Assembly: GCF_005484965.1 (NCBI RefSeq)
Contig: NZ_CP034036.1
Coordinates: 3,596,001-3,660,000, forward strand
Reading direction: 5' to 3'
DNA length: 64,000 nt
From: Brenneria nigrifluens DSM 30175 = ATCC 13028
GTDB taxonomy: Bacteria > Pseudomonadota > Gammaproteobacteria > Enterobacterales > Enterobacteriaceae
A program made the position numbers and the translations under genes. The notes beneath the pieces are model-generated. The model was given only the letters and a program-made list of their open reading frames with translations, was not told where the DNA came from and ran no database searches. Below are positions 19,398-32,099 of the stretch, in pieces. How positions within the stretch are numbered: the first letter of the stretch is position 1; every line of letters begins with the position of its first letter.

Positions 19398-20549
19398 TCA
19401 GGCGCCCGATGACCCGTTTTGCGGCTTGAGCCGCAGCCGCAAATCCGGCCCTATCTGGCGTACATCGCTTATTTCGAACTCGGGAGCCTGGGACAGCCGG
19501 TTCAGCCCCGGCAGAACGCAAAGCCCGCGGGCATTATCCCCCAAAAGCTTCGGCGCGAGATACACAATCAGCTCATCGACCACGCCGGCCTTTAACAGCG
19601 CCCCCGCCAGAGTGGCGCCGGCCTCCACCCAGACGGAGTTAATCTGCCGCTTGCCCAGCACCATCATCAGCGCAACCAGATCGATCCCGCCAGCGTGCTG
19701 CGGCAAACTCAGCTGTTTGACCGTTTCCGGCCACGTCCGTTCATCGCTGCCCGTATGCGCCAGCCAGGTTTGCCCCGGCTGCGCAATGATGCGGTGCTGC
19801 GGCGTAACGCGCCGCCGGCCGTCAACGATAACGCGCACCGGCTGGCGGACATCCGCAGCGGCGTAATTGCGCTGCGTGTCGGCATCCAGCTCCCGCCAGC
19901 GAACCGTTAGCGAGGGATCGTCCGCCAATACCGTGGCGCCGCTGCTCAGAATGGCCGCGCTCTGCGCCCGAAAGCGCTGTACGTCCTGCCGGGCCTGCGC
20001 AGAGGTGATCCACTGGCTTTCCCCGGACGCCATCGCCGTGCGCCCATCCAGCGAGGCGGCCATTTTCAGCTGTACATAAGGAAAACCGGTGCGCATACGT
20101 TTAAGAAAGCCGCGGTTGAGCTTCTCCGCTTCCGCCGTCATCAACCCATGGCTCACCGCAATGCCCGCCTGTTGCAGGCGATGCAGCCCGCGCCCCGCCA
20201 CCTGCGGATTGGGGTCCTGCATGGCGACGACGACGCGCGACACCCCCGCCGCCGCCAGCGCGTCGGCGCAGGGCGGGGTTCGGCCATGATGGCTGCATGG
20301 CTCCAGCGTGACATACGCGGTGGCGCCGCGCGCCCGCTCGCCGGCCATACGCAACGCGTGAACTTCGGCATGGGGTTCGCCGGCGCGAAAATGGTATCCC
20401 TCGCCGACGACCTCGCCATCCCGGACGATCACGCAGCCGACATTTGGATTGGGCGCGGTGGTAAAGCGTCCGCGGCGCGCCAGCTCAAGCGCCCGCGCCA
20501 TATAGGTTTCATCCTGCGGAAGTGTTAATTCGCCCTGTGGACCGACCAT
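19398..20549 (-). CDS. ribD: Bifunctional diaminohydroxyphosphoribosylaminopyrimidine deaminase / 5-amino-6-(5-phosphoribosylamino)uracil reductase
   Basis: RibD carries out the second and third steps of riboflavin synthesis. The 383-residue protein has the deaminase zinc site His60-Ala-Glu62 with Cys85 and Cys94 ([11 protein letters not shown]), then the NADPH-dependent reductase domain. It is about 16 residues longer at the N terminus than the E. coli protein; a GAGGGG ribosome binding site seven bases before the ATG supports this start, but the inner ATG at codon 17 cannot be excluded. It lies between nrdR and ribH. Confidence 0.96.
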   Translation of the reverse strand: MVGPQGELTLPQDETYMARALELARRGRFTTAPNPNVGCVIVRDGEVVGEGYHFRAGEPHAEVHALRMAGERARGATAYVTLEPCSHHGRTPPCADALAAAGVSRVVVAMQDPNPQVAGRGLHRLQQAGIAVSHGLMTAEAEKLNRGFLKRMRTGFPYVQLKMAASLDGRTAMASGESQWITSAQARQDVQRFRAQSAAILSSGATVLADDPSLTVRWRELDADTQRNYAAADVRQPVRVIVDGRRRVTPQHRIIAQPGQTWLAHTGSDERTWPETVKQLSLPQHAGGIDLVALMMVLGKRQINSVWVEAGATLAGALLKAGVVDELIVYLAPKLLGDNARGLCVLPGLNRLSQAPEFEISDVRQIGPDLRLRLKPQNGSSGA

Positions 20550-20594
20550 TCCCTGCCCCTCTTAGTCCGCGGCGATTGCGCCGCCACATCATGC

Positions 20595-21206
<612 letters not shown>

Positions 21207-21259
21207 TCAACAAGGGAGATTGCAGGAACAATAAGCAAAACATCAAAGGGGAAACAGCA

Positions 21260-21832
21260 ATGATAACCCGCCACCCTGTGCTGGCTATTTTACCGGCTTT
21301 GGTTTTTCTGGCCGGCTGCGCGCAACAGCGCCAGATGCCGCAGTTGCAACATCAACTGGGTCAGTTAAATCAGCAGCTACAAACCCTGACCAATCAGGCG
21401 ACGGCGCTGGAACAGCAAAACGCGCTGAACGCGCAATCCACTTCCGGCGTTTATTTACTGCCCGTCGCCCAAAGCCGCGCGATCTTGCAGAGCGATATCG
21501 GCCAGCTTGGCGTATCGCTCAGCGATATCGAGAGCGAGGCCAACGGCAGCCGCGCGCTGCTGCATATCCGCACCCTAGATGCGGCCCGCCTGTCCGCATT
21601 CAGCGCCCGGCTCGATTGGGGACAAATCGATCCCGTTACCGGCAAGCCGCTGCCCCGAGATATTCAGACGCAGGCCTTCGTCTTTTCACCTTCGCTGCTG
21701 CCGAAAGCCGAGACGGTGATTGAACTGCGCCTTAGTGGACTCTCTCCCGAGCAGCTAGGATTCGTTCGTTTGTATCATATTGTCGGCCAGGAGCGGACGC
21801 CGCCGCCCGTTGCCGCTATCGAAGCGCCCTGA
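21260..21832 (+). CDS. yajI: YajI family lipoprotein (DUF3251)
   Basis: The 190-residue precursor has a lipoprotein signal with lipobox FLAGC (Cys20), then a heptad-like glutamine/leucine-rich coiled coil (about 25-60) and a C-terminal DUF3251 domain. Position next to and divergent from nrdR is the same as E. coli yajI. Function is unknown. The residue after the lipidated cysteine is alanine, which predicts outer-membrane sorting. Confidence 0.9.
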   Translation: MITRHPVLAILPALVFLAGCAQQRQMPQLQHQLGQLNQQLQTLTNQATALEQQNALNAQSTSGVYLLPVAQSRAILQSDIGQLGVSLSDIESEANGSRALLHIRTLDAARLSAFSARLDWGQIDPVTGKPLPRDIQTQAFVFSPSLLPKAETVIELRLSGLSPEQLGFVRLYHIVGQERTPPPVAAIEAP

Positions 21833-21848
21833 TCCGGTTCTCCCGCGT

Positions 21849-21971
21849 CATAAAAAAACGCCGGGAGCGTTTTTCAACGTCGCCTGCGACGGCCCGCAGG
21901 GTGACGGGCAGGATAGCCCGTCATAAAAAATCGCCGGGAGCGATTTTCAACGTCGCCTGCGACGGCCCGCC
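21849..21971. repeat. Interspersed palindromic element, copies 2a and 2b in tandem
   Basis: Two near-identical units follow each other. Each opens CATAAAAAA(A/T)CGCC, continues GGGAGCGTTTTTCAACG or a variant, and contains GTCGCCTGCGACGGCCCGC. A GACGGGC/GCCCGTC stem (21903-21909 and 21916-21922) lies between them. The arrangement matches copies at 4050, 33759 and 48471. It sits between yajI and the secF terminator. Confidence 0.75.
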
Positions 21972-21973
21972 AT

Positions 21974-22005
21974 AAAAAAACCCCAACGAATGGGGTTTTT
22001 TATTA
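21974..22005. terminator. Bidirectional terminator of secF and yajI
   Basis: CCCCA and TGGGG form a short stem around ACGAA, with AAAAAAA on the left and TTTTTTAT on the right, so it works as an intrinsic terminator in both directions. It lies 15 bases after the secF stop. Confidence 0.85.
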
Positions 22006-22020
22006 TCGCATAACGCAGGC

Positions 22021-22989
22021 TTAAGGCAGAATCGAAGGCTGATCGGCGCCCTCTTTCTCCACCTTCTGCACCAGCAGATGCTCGCGTTTCATCCCCAGCT
22101 TCAGCGCCAGCGCGGAAGCCACGTAGATGGATGACACCGTACCGATCGATACGCCGATCAGCATCGCCAGCGAGAATCCCGCCAGCATCGCGCCGCCGAA
22201 GATATACAGCATCAGCACCACCACCAGGGTGGTCGCCGACGTCATAATGGTGCGGCTCAGGGTTTGCGTCAGCGAGACGTTCATGATCTCATAAGGCGTG
22301 CCGCGGCGAATTTTACGGAAATTCTCGCGGATACGGTCGGAGACTACGATGCTGTCGTTCAGCGAGTAGCCGATGACCGACATTAGCGACGCCACAATAG
22401 TCAGGTCGATCTCTATCCTGAAAAGAGACAGCACCCCCATGGTGATCACCACGTCATGCGCCAGCGCGATAACCGCCCCCAGCGCCAGCCGCCATTCGAA
22501 GCGGAAACCGACGTAAATCAGGATACAGATCAGCGCGCTCAGCAGGGCCATGCCGCCCGCCTGGGCCAGATCGCTCCCCACGCTGGGACCGACGAACTCG
22601 ATGCGTTTTACCGTCGCCTGTTGCTCGGTGCCCTGATTGATAACGCTTAATACGCGGTTGCCGAGCTCCTGGCCGGAGGTGCCGACGTTCGGCGACATAC
22701 GTACCATCACGTCGCGGCTGCTGCCGAAGTTCTGGATCAGCGGATCGTGAAACCCGGCGTTCTGCAATGAATCACGGATCAGATCCAGATCGGCAGGTTT
22801 TTCAAGATTGATCTCAATCACCGTCCCCCCGGTGAAGTCCAATCCCCAGTTAAAGCCCCGTACGCCCATCACGATCAGCGAGAGGATCAGCAGCGTTCCT
22901 GAAATCAAAAACGCGACGTTATCCCAACGCATAAAGTCGTGGACCCGGCGTCCGTAGTTCAGTTGTTCAACAGTATAATCCTGTGCCAC
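22021..22989 (-). CDS. secF: Protein translocase subunit SecF
   Basis: SecF with SecD uses the proton gradient to help preprotein release on the periplasmic side of the Sec channel. The start chosen is the GTG at 22989 ([22 protein letters not shown]), preceded by AGGAG and giving 322 residues, matching E. coli SecF; the longer frame runs into secD. The six-segment RND-type topology and the conserved FVGPSVG and [11 protein letters not shown] motifs are visible. It follows secD by 10 bases. Confidence 0.98.
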   Translation of the reverse strand: MAQDYTVEQLNYGRRVHDFMRWDNVAFLISGTLLILSLIVMGVRGFNWGLDFTGGTVIEINLEKPADLDLIRDSLQNAGFHDPLIQNFGSSRDVMVRMSPNVGTSGQELGNRVLSVINQGTEQQATVKRIEFVGPSVGSDLAQAGGMALLSALICILIYVGFRFEWRLALGAVIALAHDVVITMGVLSLFRIEIDLTIVASLMSVIGYSLNDSIVVSDRIRENFRKIRRGTPYEIMNVSLTQTLSRTIMTSATTLVVVLMLYIFGGAMLAGFSLAMLIGVSIGTVSSIYVASALALKLGMKREHLLVQKVEKEGADQPSILP

Positions 22990-22999
22990 AACGCACTCC

Positions 23000-24847
23000 T
23001 CAGATAGACAGCTTGTTAATGCGTTTGCCGCCGTAAAGCAGGTTGACGATGGCACGAGTACCGACAATCGCCGTAAACATTGAGGTGGCTACCCCAATCG
23101 CCGTGGTGATGGCAAAGCCTTTAATCGAACCGGTACCGACAGCGTACAGGATAATGGCGGTAATCAGGGTAGTCAGGTTGGCATCCACAATACTGGAGAA
23201 TGCGCCTTTATAACCTTCGTGAATCGCCTGCTGGACGCTGCGTCCGTTTCTCAGCTCTTCTTTAATACGCTCGTTTATCAGTACGTTGGCATCGACCGCC
23301 ACCGCCAGCGTCAGCACGATGCCGGCAATGCCCGGCATGGTCAGCGTCGCCCCCGGCAGCAGCGACATCACGCCGACGATCATCACCAGGTTGGCGATCA
23401 GCGCGGTGGTGGCGATCACCCCGAATTTACGGTAATAGACCACCATAAAAACGATGGAGGCGACCAGGCCCCACAGGCAGGCTTCCAGACCCTGGGTAAT
23501 ATTCTGCATCCCCAGCGTCGGGCCGATGGTGCGCTCTTCCACAATCTGGATCGGCGCAATCAGCGCGCCGGCGCGCAGCAGCAGGGAAAGCTGACGCGCT
23601 TCGTTCGGGTTGTCGATGCCGGTAATGCGGAAGCTGTTGCCCAGACGCGACTGAATCGTCGCCACGTTGATCACCTCTTCCTGCTTCTCCAGGATCGCCC
23701 GGCCGTTGGCGTCTTTCTTGCCGCTGTCCTTGTATTCAACGAACAGCGTCGCCATCAACTTGCCGATGCTGTCCTTGGTGAAGTTGGACATGGTGTTGCC
23801 GCCGGCGCTGTCCAGTGAAATATTCACCTGCGGACGGTTGTATTCATCGGTGCTCGACGTGGAGTCGGTGATGTGGTCGCCGGTCAGAATAACGCGCTTA
23901 TACAGCACCACCGGCGCGCCGTCGCGCATGTTCTTCACTTCGGAATCGCCCGGTACGCGGCCGTTGGCCGCCGCGGTGGCGTCGGCGTCGCTGTTCACCA
24001 GGCGGAACTCCAGCGTGGCCGTGGCGCCCAGAATTTCCTTGGCGCGCGCGGTATCCTGAATCCCCGGCAGTTCGACGACGATACGGTCGGCGCCCTGACG
24101 CTGCACCAGCGGTTCGGCAACGCCCAGTTGGTTGACGCGGTTACGCAGGATATTGATGTTTTGCTGCACCGCATATTCGCGCGCTTCGCGCAGGCGCTCG
24201 TTGCTCATCACCGCGCGCAGCAGATTGCCGCCGCTGGCGCTGAACACCAGATCGCGGTGGCGGCTGGTCAGATAACTCACGCCTTCATCCCGGGTCTGAG
24301 CGTCGCGGAAACGCACTTCGACGCCGTAGTTTTCGGTTTTACGCACCGCGGCGTAAGGGATGTTTTTCTCGCGCAGATCGCTGCGCAGGGAATCCAGGGT
24401 CTGTTCCTGCAGCTTGCCCAATGCGGTATCCATATCCACTTCCATCAGGAAGTGAACGCCGCCGCGCAGGTCTAACCCCAGCTTCATCGGTTCCGCGCCC
24501 AGGACGCGCAGCCAGGTCGGGGTGGCCGGAGCCAGGTTGAGCGCCACAACAAATTTGTCGCCCAGTTCAGTGAGGAGAGCTTCACGAGCACGGATCTGAA
24601 CGTCCGGGTTGGAGAAGCGAGCCAGAATCGCACCGTTTTCCAATGCAATCGACTTACTGGTGATATTTTGCTCTTTTAATACATTCTGGACTTGGATCAG
24701 CGTCGTTTCGCTGGCGGCGGTTCCCCGCGCGCCAGTAACTTGTACCGCCGGATCCTCACCATACAGGTTAGGAAGCGCATAGAGCAGACCGATGAGCAAA
24801 GCCACGATCAGCGTCAGGTACTTCCACAAAGGATAACGGTTTAACAC
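23000..24847 (-). CDS. secD: Protein translocase subunit SecD
   Basis: SecD forms the proton-driven SecDF motor in the inner membrane. The start chosen is GTG at 24847 ([15 protein letters not shown]), giving 615 residues, exactly the E. coli length; the frame upstream to 24871 lacks homology. The first transmembrane segment, large periplasmic P1 region, the [15 protein letters not shown] motif and the C-terminal five-segment bundle with [19 protein letters not shown] are present. It lies in the yajC-secD-secF operon. Confidence 0.98.
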   Translation of the reverse strand: MLNRYPLWKYLTLIVALLIGLLYALPNLYGEDPAVQVTGARGTAASETTLIQVQNVLKEQNITSKSIALENGAILARFSNPDVQIRAREALLTELGDKFVVALNLAPATPTWLRVLGAEPMKLGLDLRGGVHFLMEVDMDTALGKLQEQTLDSLRSDLREKNIPYAAVRKTENYGVEVRFRDAQTRDEGVSYLTSRHRDLVFSASGGNLLRAVMSNERLREAREYAVQQNINILRNRVNQLGVAEPLVQRQGADRIVVELPGIQDTARAKEILGATATLEFRLVNSDADATAAANGRVPGDSEVKNMRDGAPVVLYKRVILTGDHITDSTSSTDEYNRPQVNISLDSAGGNTMSNFTKDSIGKLMATLFVEYKDSGKKDANGRAILEKQEEVINVATIQSRLGNSFRITGIDNPNEARQLSLLLRAGALIAPIQIVEERTIGPTLGMQNITQGLEACLWGLVASIVFMVVYYRKFGVIATTALIANLVMIVGVMSLLPGATLTMPGIAGIVLTLAVAVDANVLINERIKEELRNGRSVQQAIHEGYKGAFSSIVDANLTTLITAIILYAVGTGSIKGFAITTAIGVATSMFTAIVGTRAIVNLLYGGKRINKLSI

Positions 24848-24874
24848 GGCAGTTCCCTTCGGGAAAATCAAAAA

Positions 24875-25207
24875 TTACAGGGCCTTAATCGTGCCCTTCG
24901 GCAGTACGGAAGCCACGAAATCACGTTTGATAACCACTTCATTGGTGTCATTCAACGCAATGGCGATGTAGCCGGTTTCAGACACTTTCGTCACCCGCCC
25001 GACCAGACCGCCGGTGGTCAGAACCTCATCACCCTTGGTGATGGAATCCATTAATTTTTTATGTTCCTTGGCGCGTTTCTGCTGCGGACGCAGGATCATA
25101 AAGTAGAAAATCAGACCGAAAACGGCCAGCATGATAACCAGAGAGTACGGGCTTCCCTGAGCCGGAGCGCCAGTCGCTGCTACAGCATCGGAGATAAAAA
25201 GACTCAT
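24875..25207 (-). CDS. yajC: Sec translocon accessory subunit YajC
   Basis: The 110-residue membrane protein has one transmembrane segment (about residues 19-40) with the conserved FYFMILRPQQKRAKEH just after it, and a cytoplasmic domain. It associates with SecDF. It lies between tgt and secD as in E. coli. Confidence 0.98.
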   Translation of the reverse strand: MSLFISDAVAATGAPAQGSPYSLVIMLAVFGLIFYFMILRPQQKRAKEHKKLMDSITKGDEVLTTGGLVGRVTKVSETGYIAIALNDTNEVVIKRDFVASVLPKGTIKAL

Positions 25208-25293
25208 TTAAATTTCCTCTTTTTTGTCAAAAAGATAAGCTATCGAAAGATAGGCTATCAACGTTACAACAGTGAATAATATAAAAACACATT

Positions 25294-26451
<1,158 letters not shown>

Positions 26452-26557
26452 TTAACCTCCAGCATCGGAAAAACAGTCCGATGTTGATGTTGATAATATC
26501 AAATGAACGCCTGACAGAGCCTGGTCTGCGGCGCGTATGGACGGTCCGGCCGGGAAA

Positions 26558-27625
26558 CTATCCGGCTTGCTCCTGCTCGGCCGCGGGGTTGCGGGTAATA
26601 AACATCGCATCGCCATAGCTGAAAAAGCGGTATTGCTCGGCCACCGCCTGCCGGTAGGCGGACAGGGTGTGCCGATAGCCGGCAAACGCCGACACCAGCA
26701 TAATCAGCGTGGATTCGGGCAGGTGAAAGTTGGTCACCAGCGCATCGATAATCCGGTAGCGATAGCCGGGATAGATAAAGATCCGCGTGTCGCCGAAAAA
26801 CGGCGCAATCAGCGCATCCTTGCTGGCCTGCGCGGCGCTTTCCAGCGAACGCACCGAGGTGGTGCCGACCGCCACCACCCGGTTTCCGCGCGCCTTACAG
26901 GCCAGCACCGCGTCAACCACCGCCTGCGGCACCTCGGCATATTCGGCGTGCATCACATGATCTTCTATCGACTCCACCCGCACCGGCTGAAAGGTTCCGG
27001 CCCCGACGTGCAGGGTGACGAACGCCATTTCCACGCCCTTTTCACGCAGCGCCGCCAGCATGGGTTCATCAAAATGCAAACCGGCCGTCGGCGCGGCCAC
27101 CGCGCCCGGACGCTGGCTGTAAACCGTCTGATAGAGCTCGCGGTCTGCCTCTTCGTCCGGCCGGTCGATATAAGGCGGCAGCGGAATATGGCCGATGGCG
27201 TTCAGAATCGACAATACGTCGCGGGAGTCGTCGAAATGCAGTTCAAACAATGCGTCATGACGGGCCGCCATCGTCGCCCTGACGCTCTCGTCATCGCCCA
27301 GCAGCAGCTCGGTTCCGGGCTTTGGCGCTTTCGACGCGCGCACGTGGGCCAGCACCCGGCGTTCATCCAGCACCCGCTCCACCAGCACCTCCAGCTTGCC
27401 GCCGCTGGCCTTGCGCCCGAACAGCCGCGCGGGGATCACCCGCGTATCGTTGAACACCAGCAGATCGCCCGCATCCAGCTTATTCAGCAAATCGGTAAAC
27501 ACCTCGTGCGTCACCTTTCCCGTCGGCCCCTCCAGCGACAATAGCCGGCAACCGCTGCGCTGCGCCTGCGGATAGTGGGCAATCAATGATTCGGGAAGTT
27601 CAAACGAAAAATCGGCAACGCGCAT
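26558..27625 (-). CDS. queA: S-adenosylmethionine:tRNA ribosyltransferase-isomerase
   Basis: QueA transfers the ribosyl moiety of S-adenosylmethionine to preQ1 in tRNA to form epoxyqueuosine. The 355-residue protein has the family motifs [21 protein letters not shown] and [19 protein letters not shown]. It heads queA-tgt-yajC-secDF and is divergent from acpH. Confidence 0.98.
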   Translation of the reverse strand: MRVADFSFELPESLIAHYPQAQRSGCRLLSLEGPTGKVTHEVFTDLLNKLDAGDLLVFNDTRVIPARLFGRKASGGKLEVLVERVLDERRVLAHVRASKAPKPGTELLLGDDESVRATMAARHDALFELHFDDSRDVLSILNAIGHIPLPPYIDRPDEEADRELYQTVYSQRPGAVAAPTAGLHFDEPMLAALREKGVEMAFVTLHVGAGTFQPVRVESIEDHVMHAEYAEVPQAVVDAVLACKARGNRVVAVGTTSVRSLESAAQASKDALIAPFFGDTRIFIYPGYRYRIIDALVTNFHLPESTLIMLVSAFAGYRHTLSAYRQAVAEQYRFFSYGDAMFITRNPAAEQEQAG

Positions 27626-27738
27626 GACAATTCACTTAGCTGGTTAATACGTTAAAAAAGGGCGGCCTAGTCTAGAGCCGCAAGCGGCAGGCTGCAAGAA
27701 ATAAGCGCGCGGAGGACGCAATGCATTATACTGTCGCC

Positions 27739-28320
27739 ATGAATTTTCTTGCTCACCTCCACCTGGCCGCGCTGGCCGACAGTTCGCCGTTAGGCAATCT
27801 GATGGCGGATTTCGTCCGCGGCAATCCCCAGGACAGCTACCCCGCCGATATCGTTGCGGGTATTCGTCTGCATCGCCGGGTCGATTCCCTGACCGACAGC
27901 CTGCCGGAGGTAAAACAGGCGCGCCGGCGTTTCAGCGCCGACTACCGCCGCGTCGCGCCGATTACGCTGGATGTGTTATGGGATCATTTTCTCGCCCGCC
28001 ACTGGCAACGGCTGGAGCCGCGGATATCGCTCTCCTCCTTTGTCAGTCAGGCGCAGGGGCAAATTACGCCGCATCTGGCGCAAACACCCGATCGCTTTCA
28101 GCATCTGAATCGTTATTTGTGGTCGGAACGCTGGCTGGAACGCTATGCGGAACTGCCGTTTATTGCCGATGTGCTGCACAGAATGTCGATTCGGCGGCCT
28201 AAGCTGGCGGCGCTTTCCGGTTCGTTCGGCGATATCGAGCAAAACTATGCGCAATTTGAAACGCTTTTCTGGCAATTCTATCCGCGGATGATGGCGCTGG
28301 CGCAAACACAACGACTGTAA
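27739..28320 (+). CDS. acpH: Acyl carrier protein phosphodiesterase
   Basis: AcpH removes the 4'-phosphopantetheine arm from acyl carrier protein. The start at 27739 ([15 protein letters not shown]) gives 193 residues as in E. coli, six codons inside a longer frame. The HD-like metal-binding residues in [15 protein letters not shown] and [10 protein letters not shown] are visible. It is divergent from queA, the conserved arrangement. Confidence 0.95.
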   Translation: MNFLAHLHLAALADSSPLGNLMADFVRGNPQDSYPADIVAGIRLHRRVDSLTDSLPEVKQARRRFSADYRRVAPITLDVLWDHFLARHWQRLEPRISLSSFVSQAQGQITPHLAQTPDRFQHLNRYLWSERWLERYAELPFIADVLHRMSIRRPKLAALSGSFGDIEQNYAQFETLFWQFYPRMMALAQTQRL

Positions 28321-28391
28321 ACCGGCGGGTTTATCGTCATCTTTCCGTCGCCGCTTATCCTTACAATGATAAGGGTTAATGCCGGGCTATG

Positions 28392-28428
28392 ATATATATG
28401 CCCTATTGGTTCAATAGGTAAAAACTAT
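28392..28428 (+). promoter_or_regulatory. OxyR binding site upstream of the peroxiredoxin gene
   Basis: ATAGGTAAAAACTAT (28414-28428) is a perfect match to the OxyR half-site ATAG-N-T-NNN-A-N-CTAT. Seven bases upstream lies a second, weaker unit ATATATATGCCCTAT (28392-28406). The 15-7-15 spacing is that expected for an OxyR tetramer. A -10-like TATACT follows about 50 bases downstream, before the start at 28533. Confidence 0.75.
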
Positions 28429-28532
28429 CTCATCGATTGGTCTCTTTGCCTGTATTCGCCGCGCTAAAATCCCTATACTTACTGCTGTTTTGTACATCAC
28501 TCCACCATTAACGACAAATTACAGGAGTAATT

Positions 28533-29135
28533 ATGGTTCTGGTCACTCGTCAAGCGCCTGACTTCACCGCCGCGGCCGTTCTCGGCAGCGGCGAAATCGT
28601 TGAAAACTTCAACCTGAAAAAACATATCGCCGGTAAAGCGGCGGTGATCTTCTTCTGGCCGATGGATTTTACCTTTGTCTGCCCGTCGGAGCTGATCGCT
28701 TTCGATCACCGTTATGCCGAATTCCAGCAGCGCGGCGTTGAAGTGGTCGGCGTCTCTTTCGACTCCGAGTTCGTGCATAACGCCTGGCGTCAAACCCCGG
28801 TCGCCAAAGGCGGCATCGGCGAAGTGAAATATGCGATGGTTGCCGACGTTAAACGCGAAATCCAGAAAGCCTACGGCATCGAACACCCGGATGCCGGCGT
28901 GGCGCTGCGCGGATCTTTCCTGATCGACAAAGAGGGCATTGTGCGTCATCAGGTGGTGAACGATCTGCCGCTGGGCCGCAATATTGATGAGATGCTGCGC
29001 ATGGTCGACGCGCTGCAATTCCACGAAGAGCACGGCGAAGTGTGCCCGGCCCAGTGGGAAAAAGGCAAATCCGGCATGGGCGCGTCGCCGGACGGCGTAG
29101 CGAAATACCTGTCGGAAAACGCCGACAAGCTGTAA
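28533..29135 (+). CDS. tsaA: 2-Cys peroxiredoxin (AhpC/TsaA family)
   Basis: The 200-residue protein is a typical 2-Cys peroxiredoxin that reduces hydrogen peroxide and organic peroxides, probably recycled by thioredoxin or AhpF. The peroxidatic cysteine is Cys50 in DFTFVCPSE with Thr47, and the resolving cysteine is Cys171 in GEVCPAQW. The GGIG loop (93-96) is present, but no C-terminal YF motif is evident, so it may resist over-oxidation. An OxyR site upstream and its own terminator downstream indicate a single-gene oxidative-stress unit. The gene symbol follows usage in related enterobacteria. Confidence 0.93.
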   Translation: MVLVTRQAPDFTAAAVLGSGEIVENFNLKKHIAGKAAVIFFWPMDFTFVCPSELIAFDHRYAEFQQRGVEVVGVSFDSEFVHNAWRQTPVAKGGIGEVKYAMVADVKREIQKAYGIEHPDAGVALRGSFLIDKEGIVRHQVVNDLPLGRNIDEMLRMVDALQFHEEHGEVCPAQWEKGKSGMGASPDGVAKYLSENADKL

Positions 29136-29154
29136 TCGCGCCGTACTTCCCCCT

Positions 29155-29187
29155 AAGCCAGCGACCCAGGGCCGCTGGCTTTTTTAT
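29155..29187 (+). terminator. Terminator of the peroxiredoxin gene
   Basis: AAGCCAGCG pairs with CGCTGGCTT around an ACCCAGGGC loop, followed by TTTTTTAT. It starts about 20 bases after the stop. Confidence 0.92.
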
Positions 29188-29337
29188 ATCCCCCGGTTAC
29201 CGCTCTTTTCCTGCTATTGTCACCCCCTTCAGGCGCTAAAAACAAAAATTGACGGACCGCACCCAAAATCTTTAGCCTTAACGGTACGCACCATCAACAC
29301 CGCCGACCGGTTTGCCGGCATACAAAAGAGGAAACGC

Positions 29338-30609
29338 ATGCAACAAAATCTTGCGCTGTGGCTGGAAAACGCGGGAATGCAACAGGCTGGCATGATTGCG
29401 CTACTGATTGTTCTGGGGCTGATATTGCTGATTTCAGCCGTCATCCATCTGATTCTTCATCAGGTGGTGTTAAAAAGAGTGGTATTACGTTCGTCAACCA
29501 AAGCGGATAACGTCGGCGTCCCCGATTGGAAGCAGGCTTTAACGCAGCATAATCTGTTTAATCGTCTGGCCTTTCTGCTACAGGGCATTATTCTCAATAT
29601 TCAGGTGGTGCTGTGGCTGCCGTCGCACAGTGAAACCCGTGAAGCCCTGGTGATCTGTTCTCAGGTCTGGATCATGATTTTCGCTTTGCTGGCGCTATTT
29701 TCGCTGCTTGATATCTTGCTGAGCGTTTCATCGCGTTCGAAAATCGCCAACCAACTGCCGCTGCGGGGAATATTTCAAAGCCTGAAGCTGATCGCCACCA
29801 TCGTGATCGGCATTATGGTGGTGTCGCTGCTGATAGGAAAATCGCCGTTGATTCTGATCAGCGGTCTGGGGGCGATGACCGCAGTCCTGATGCTGGTTTT
29901 CAAAGATCCGATTATGGGGTTGGTGGCAGGTATCCAGCTCTCGGTCAATAATATGCTGTTGCTGGGGGACTGGCTGGAAATGCCGAAATACGGCGCCGAC
30001 GGCGCGGTAATCGATATCGGCTTGACCACGGTTAAAGTCAAAAACTGGGACAATACCATCACCACCATCCCTACCTACGCCCTGATATCGGACTCTTTCA
30101 AAAACTGGCGCGCCATGTCGGAATCGGGCGGCCGACGCATCAAGCGCAGCGTCAATATCGATACCACCAGCGTACATTTTATGACCGAAGACGAACAACA
30201 GCGGCTGCTGCGCAGCAGGCTGCTCTCGCCGTATATCGCGCACAAAACCAGCGAATTGCAACAGCATAATGCGCAGGACGGCGCCGATCTCTCCTCCCCG
30301 CTCAACGGACGCCGGCTGACCAATCTGGGGACGTTCCGCGCCTATCTTCAGGCTTATCTGCGCACGCATCCGGGGATTCATAAAGGCATGACGCTGATGG
30401 TGCGCCAGTTGGCGCCGACGCCGGAAGGCTTACCGCTGGAAATTTACGCCTTTACCAATACCACCGCCTGGGTGGAGTACGAAAGCATACAGGCGGACAT
30501 TTTCGACCATATCTTCGCCGTTATGCCGGAGTTCGAGTTGCGCGTGCATCAGACGCCGACCGGATATGATATGCAGGCGCTGACGCGGCAGGTGACTTCA
30601 GTCCGTTAA
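29338..30609 (+). CDS. ybdG: MscS-type mechanosensitive channel YbdG (miniconductance)
   Basis: The 423-residue membrane protein aligns along its length with E. coli YbdG (MscM). Four or five transmembrane segments precede the MscS beta domain, with the pore-helix region [26 protein letters not shown] and the soluble motif [12 protein letters not shown]. It opens when membrane tension rises after osmotic downshock. It has a good ribosome binding site (AGAGGAA) and is convergent with proY. Confidence 0.95.
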   Translation: MQQNLALWLENAGMQQAGMIALLIVLGLILLISAVIHLILHQVVLKRVVLRSSTKADNVGVPDWKQALTQHNLFNRLAFLLQGIILNIQVVLWLPSHSETREALVICSQVWIMIFALLALFSLLDILLSVSSRSKIANQLPLRGIFQSLKLIATIVIGIMVVSLLIGKSPLILISGLGAMTAVLMLVFKDPIMGLVAGIQLSVNNMLLLGDWLEMPKYGADGAVIDIGLTTVKVKNWDNTITTIPTYALISDSFKNWRAMSESGGRRIKRSVNIDTTSVHFMTEDEQQRLLRSRLLSPYIAHKTSELQQHNAQDGADLSSPLNGRRLTNLGTFRAYLQAYLRTHPGIHKGMTLMVRQLAPTPEGLPLEIYAFTNTTAWVEYESIQADIFDHIFAVMPEFELRVHQTPTGYDMQALTRQVTSVR

Positions 30610-30627
30610 ACAACCGCCCGCGGAAAG

Positions 30628-30656
30628 TAAAACGGGGATAAAACCTTTATCCCCGT
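30628..30656 (-). terminator. Terminator of proY
   Basis: ACGGGGATAAA and TTTATCCCCGT form an 11-base-pair stem around three bases; read on the minus strand TTTTACTTT follows. It lies between the convergent ybdG and proY ends. Confidence 0.8.
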
Positions 30657-30665
30657 ATGCTCACC

Positions 30666-32027
30666 CTACCGCCGCTGACGGCGCGTCTTGAGCTGATAGC
30701 CCGCCAGCAGCAAGACAATCCAGATAACGCCGACATAAAGCGAAACCCGCGTGGCCGGGAAGTAGCCGATTAAACCAATAATAAACACCAGGAAAATGAT
30801 GGCGCACAGCGAGGTCGCCGTACCGCCGCGCAACGGGAAAGCCAGCGACTTCACTTCATCGCGGCTCAGGCGGCGGCGGAAAGCGATTTGCGAGCACAGG
30901 ATCATGATCCATACCCAAACGGTGGCGAAAGTCGCCAGCGAGGCGATAACCAGAAAGACTTTGCCCGGCATGATGTAGTTCAGATATACCGCCACCAGCA
31001 GCGCCGTCATCATCACCACCACCGTTACCCACGGGATCCCGCGCCGGGAAAGGCGGGTAAAGATTTGCGGCGCATGGCCCTGTTCGGCCATGCCGTGCAG
31101 CATGCGGCCGACGCCGAACACATCGCTGTTAATCGCCGACAGCGAGGCGGTGATCACCACAAAATTCAGGATGCCGGCGGCGGCGGTAATCCCCAGATGC
31201 TGGAACGTCAGCACAAAGGGGCTGCCGTGGGTGCCGACCTGGTTCCAGGGGTAGATCGACATGATCACAAACAGCGTACCCACATAGAACACCAGAATGC
31301 GCCAGGGAACGGAATTGATGGCCCGGGGAATGGATTTTTGCGGATCCTTGGCTTCGCCGGCGGTAATACCAATAATTTCCACCCCGCCGTAAGCAAACAT
31401 CACCATCTGCAACGAGAGGATCATCCCCATCACGCCGTTACTGAAGAACCCGCCGTTGGTCCACAGGTTATGAATGCCGGTGGGCTCGCCGCCGTTGCCG
31501 ATGCCCCAGACGATAATGCCGATCCCGGCGACGATCATGATAATGATGGTGGCGACCTTGAAGAAAGAGAGCCAGAACTCCAGCTCGCCGAAGACTTTCA
31601 CATTCATCAGGTTAATAGCGCCGATGATCAGCACCACGCTCAGCACCCAGATCCAGTGGGGAACCGCCGGGAACCACACGCCCATATAAATGCCGAATGC
31701 GGTGACATCGGCAATGGCGACAATTAGCATCTCGAAGCAGTAGGTCCAGCCGGTGATATAGCCCGCCAGCGGCCCGAGGTAATCCTGCGCATAGCGGGAA
31801 AAAGAGCTGGACTGCGGGTTATGCACCGACATTTCGCCCAGCGCCCGCATAATGATATAAGCCACGACGCCGCCGATCAGGTAAGCCAGCAGAACACTGG
31901 GCCCGGCCATCTGAATGGCGTTGGCCGAACCATAAAAAAGACCGGTTCCGATCGCCGAACCCAGGGCGATAAAACGGATATGCCGCGTACTTAGCCCACG
32001 CTTAAGCCTGGCGGATTGTTGTTCCAT
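30666..32027 (-). CDS. proY: Proline-specific/cryptic amino acid permease ProY
   Basis: The start at 32027 ([19 protein letters not shown]) gives 453 residues and matches E. coli ProY almost throughout; the longer frame to 32084 crosses the brnQ terminator. It is a 12-segment APC-superfamily transporter with the [13 protein letters not shown] loop of TM1 and the GEMSVHNP segment. ProY is linked to proline uptake, although cryptic in E. coli and Salmonella. It lies downstream of brnQ as in E. coli. Confidence 0.95.
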   Translation of the reverse strand: MEQQSARLKRGLSTRHIRFIALGSAIGTGLFYGSANAIQMAGPSVLLAYLIGGVVAYIIMRALGEMSVHNPQSSSFSRYAQDYLGPLAGYITGWTYCFEMLIVAIADVTAFGIYMGVWFPAVPHWIWVLSVVLIIGAINLMNVKVFGELEFWLSFFKVATIIIMIVAGIGIIVWGIGNGGEPTGIHNLWTNGGFFSNGVMGMILSLQMVMFAYGGVEIIGITAGEAKDPQKSIPRAINSVPWRILVFYVGTLFVIMSIYPWNQVGTHGSPFVLTFQHLGITAAAGILNFVVITASLSAINSDVFGVGRMLHGMAEQGHAPQIFTRLSRRGIPWVTVVVMMTALLVAVYLNYIMPGKVFLVIASLATFATVWVWIMILCSQIAFRRRLSRDEVKSLAFPLRGGTATSLCAIIFLVFIIGLIGYFPATRVSLYVGVIWIVLLLAGYQLKTRRQRR

Positions 32028-32045
32028 AGATAAGCAACCTGTTGA

Positions 32046-32075
32046 AAAAGAAAAACCACAGGCTATCGCCTGTGG
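32046..32075 (-). terminator. Terminator/attenuator between brnQ and proY
   Basis: CCACAGGC and GCCTGTGG pair around TATC, and on the minus strand TTTTTCTTTTT follows. It lies in the 72-base brnQ-proY gap, so proY expression from the brnQ promoter would need readthrough. Confidence 0.85.
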
Positions 32076-32099
32076 CGCATACATCCCACATTGACCGCG

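Noticed and set aside
19309..19521. N-terminal extension of ribH
   Set aside because: It runs through the ribH leader and into ribD DNA; start at 19308 has a good ribosome binding site and family-length product.
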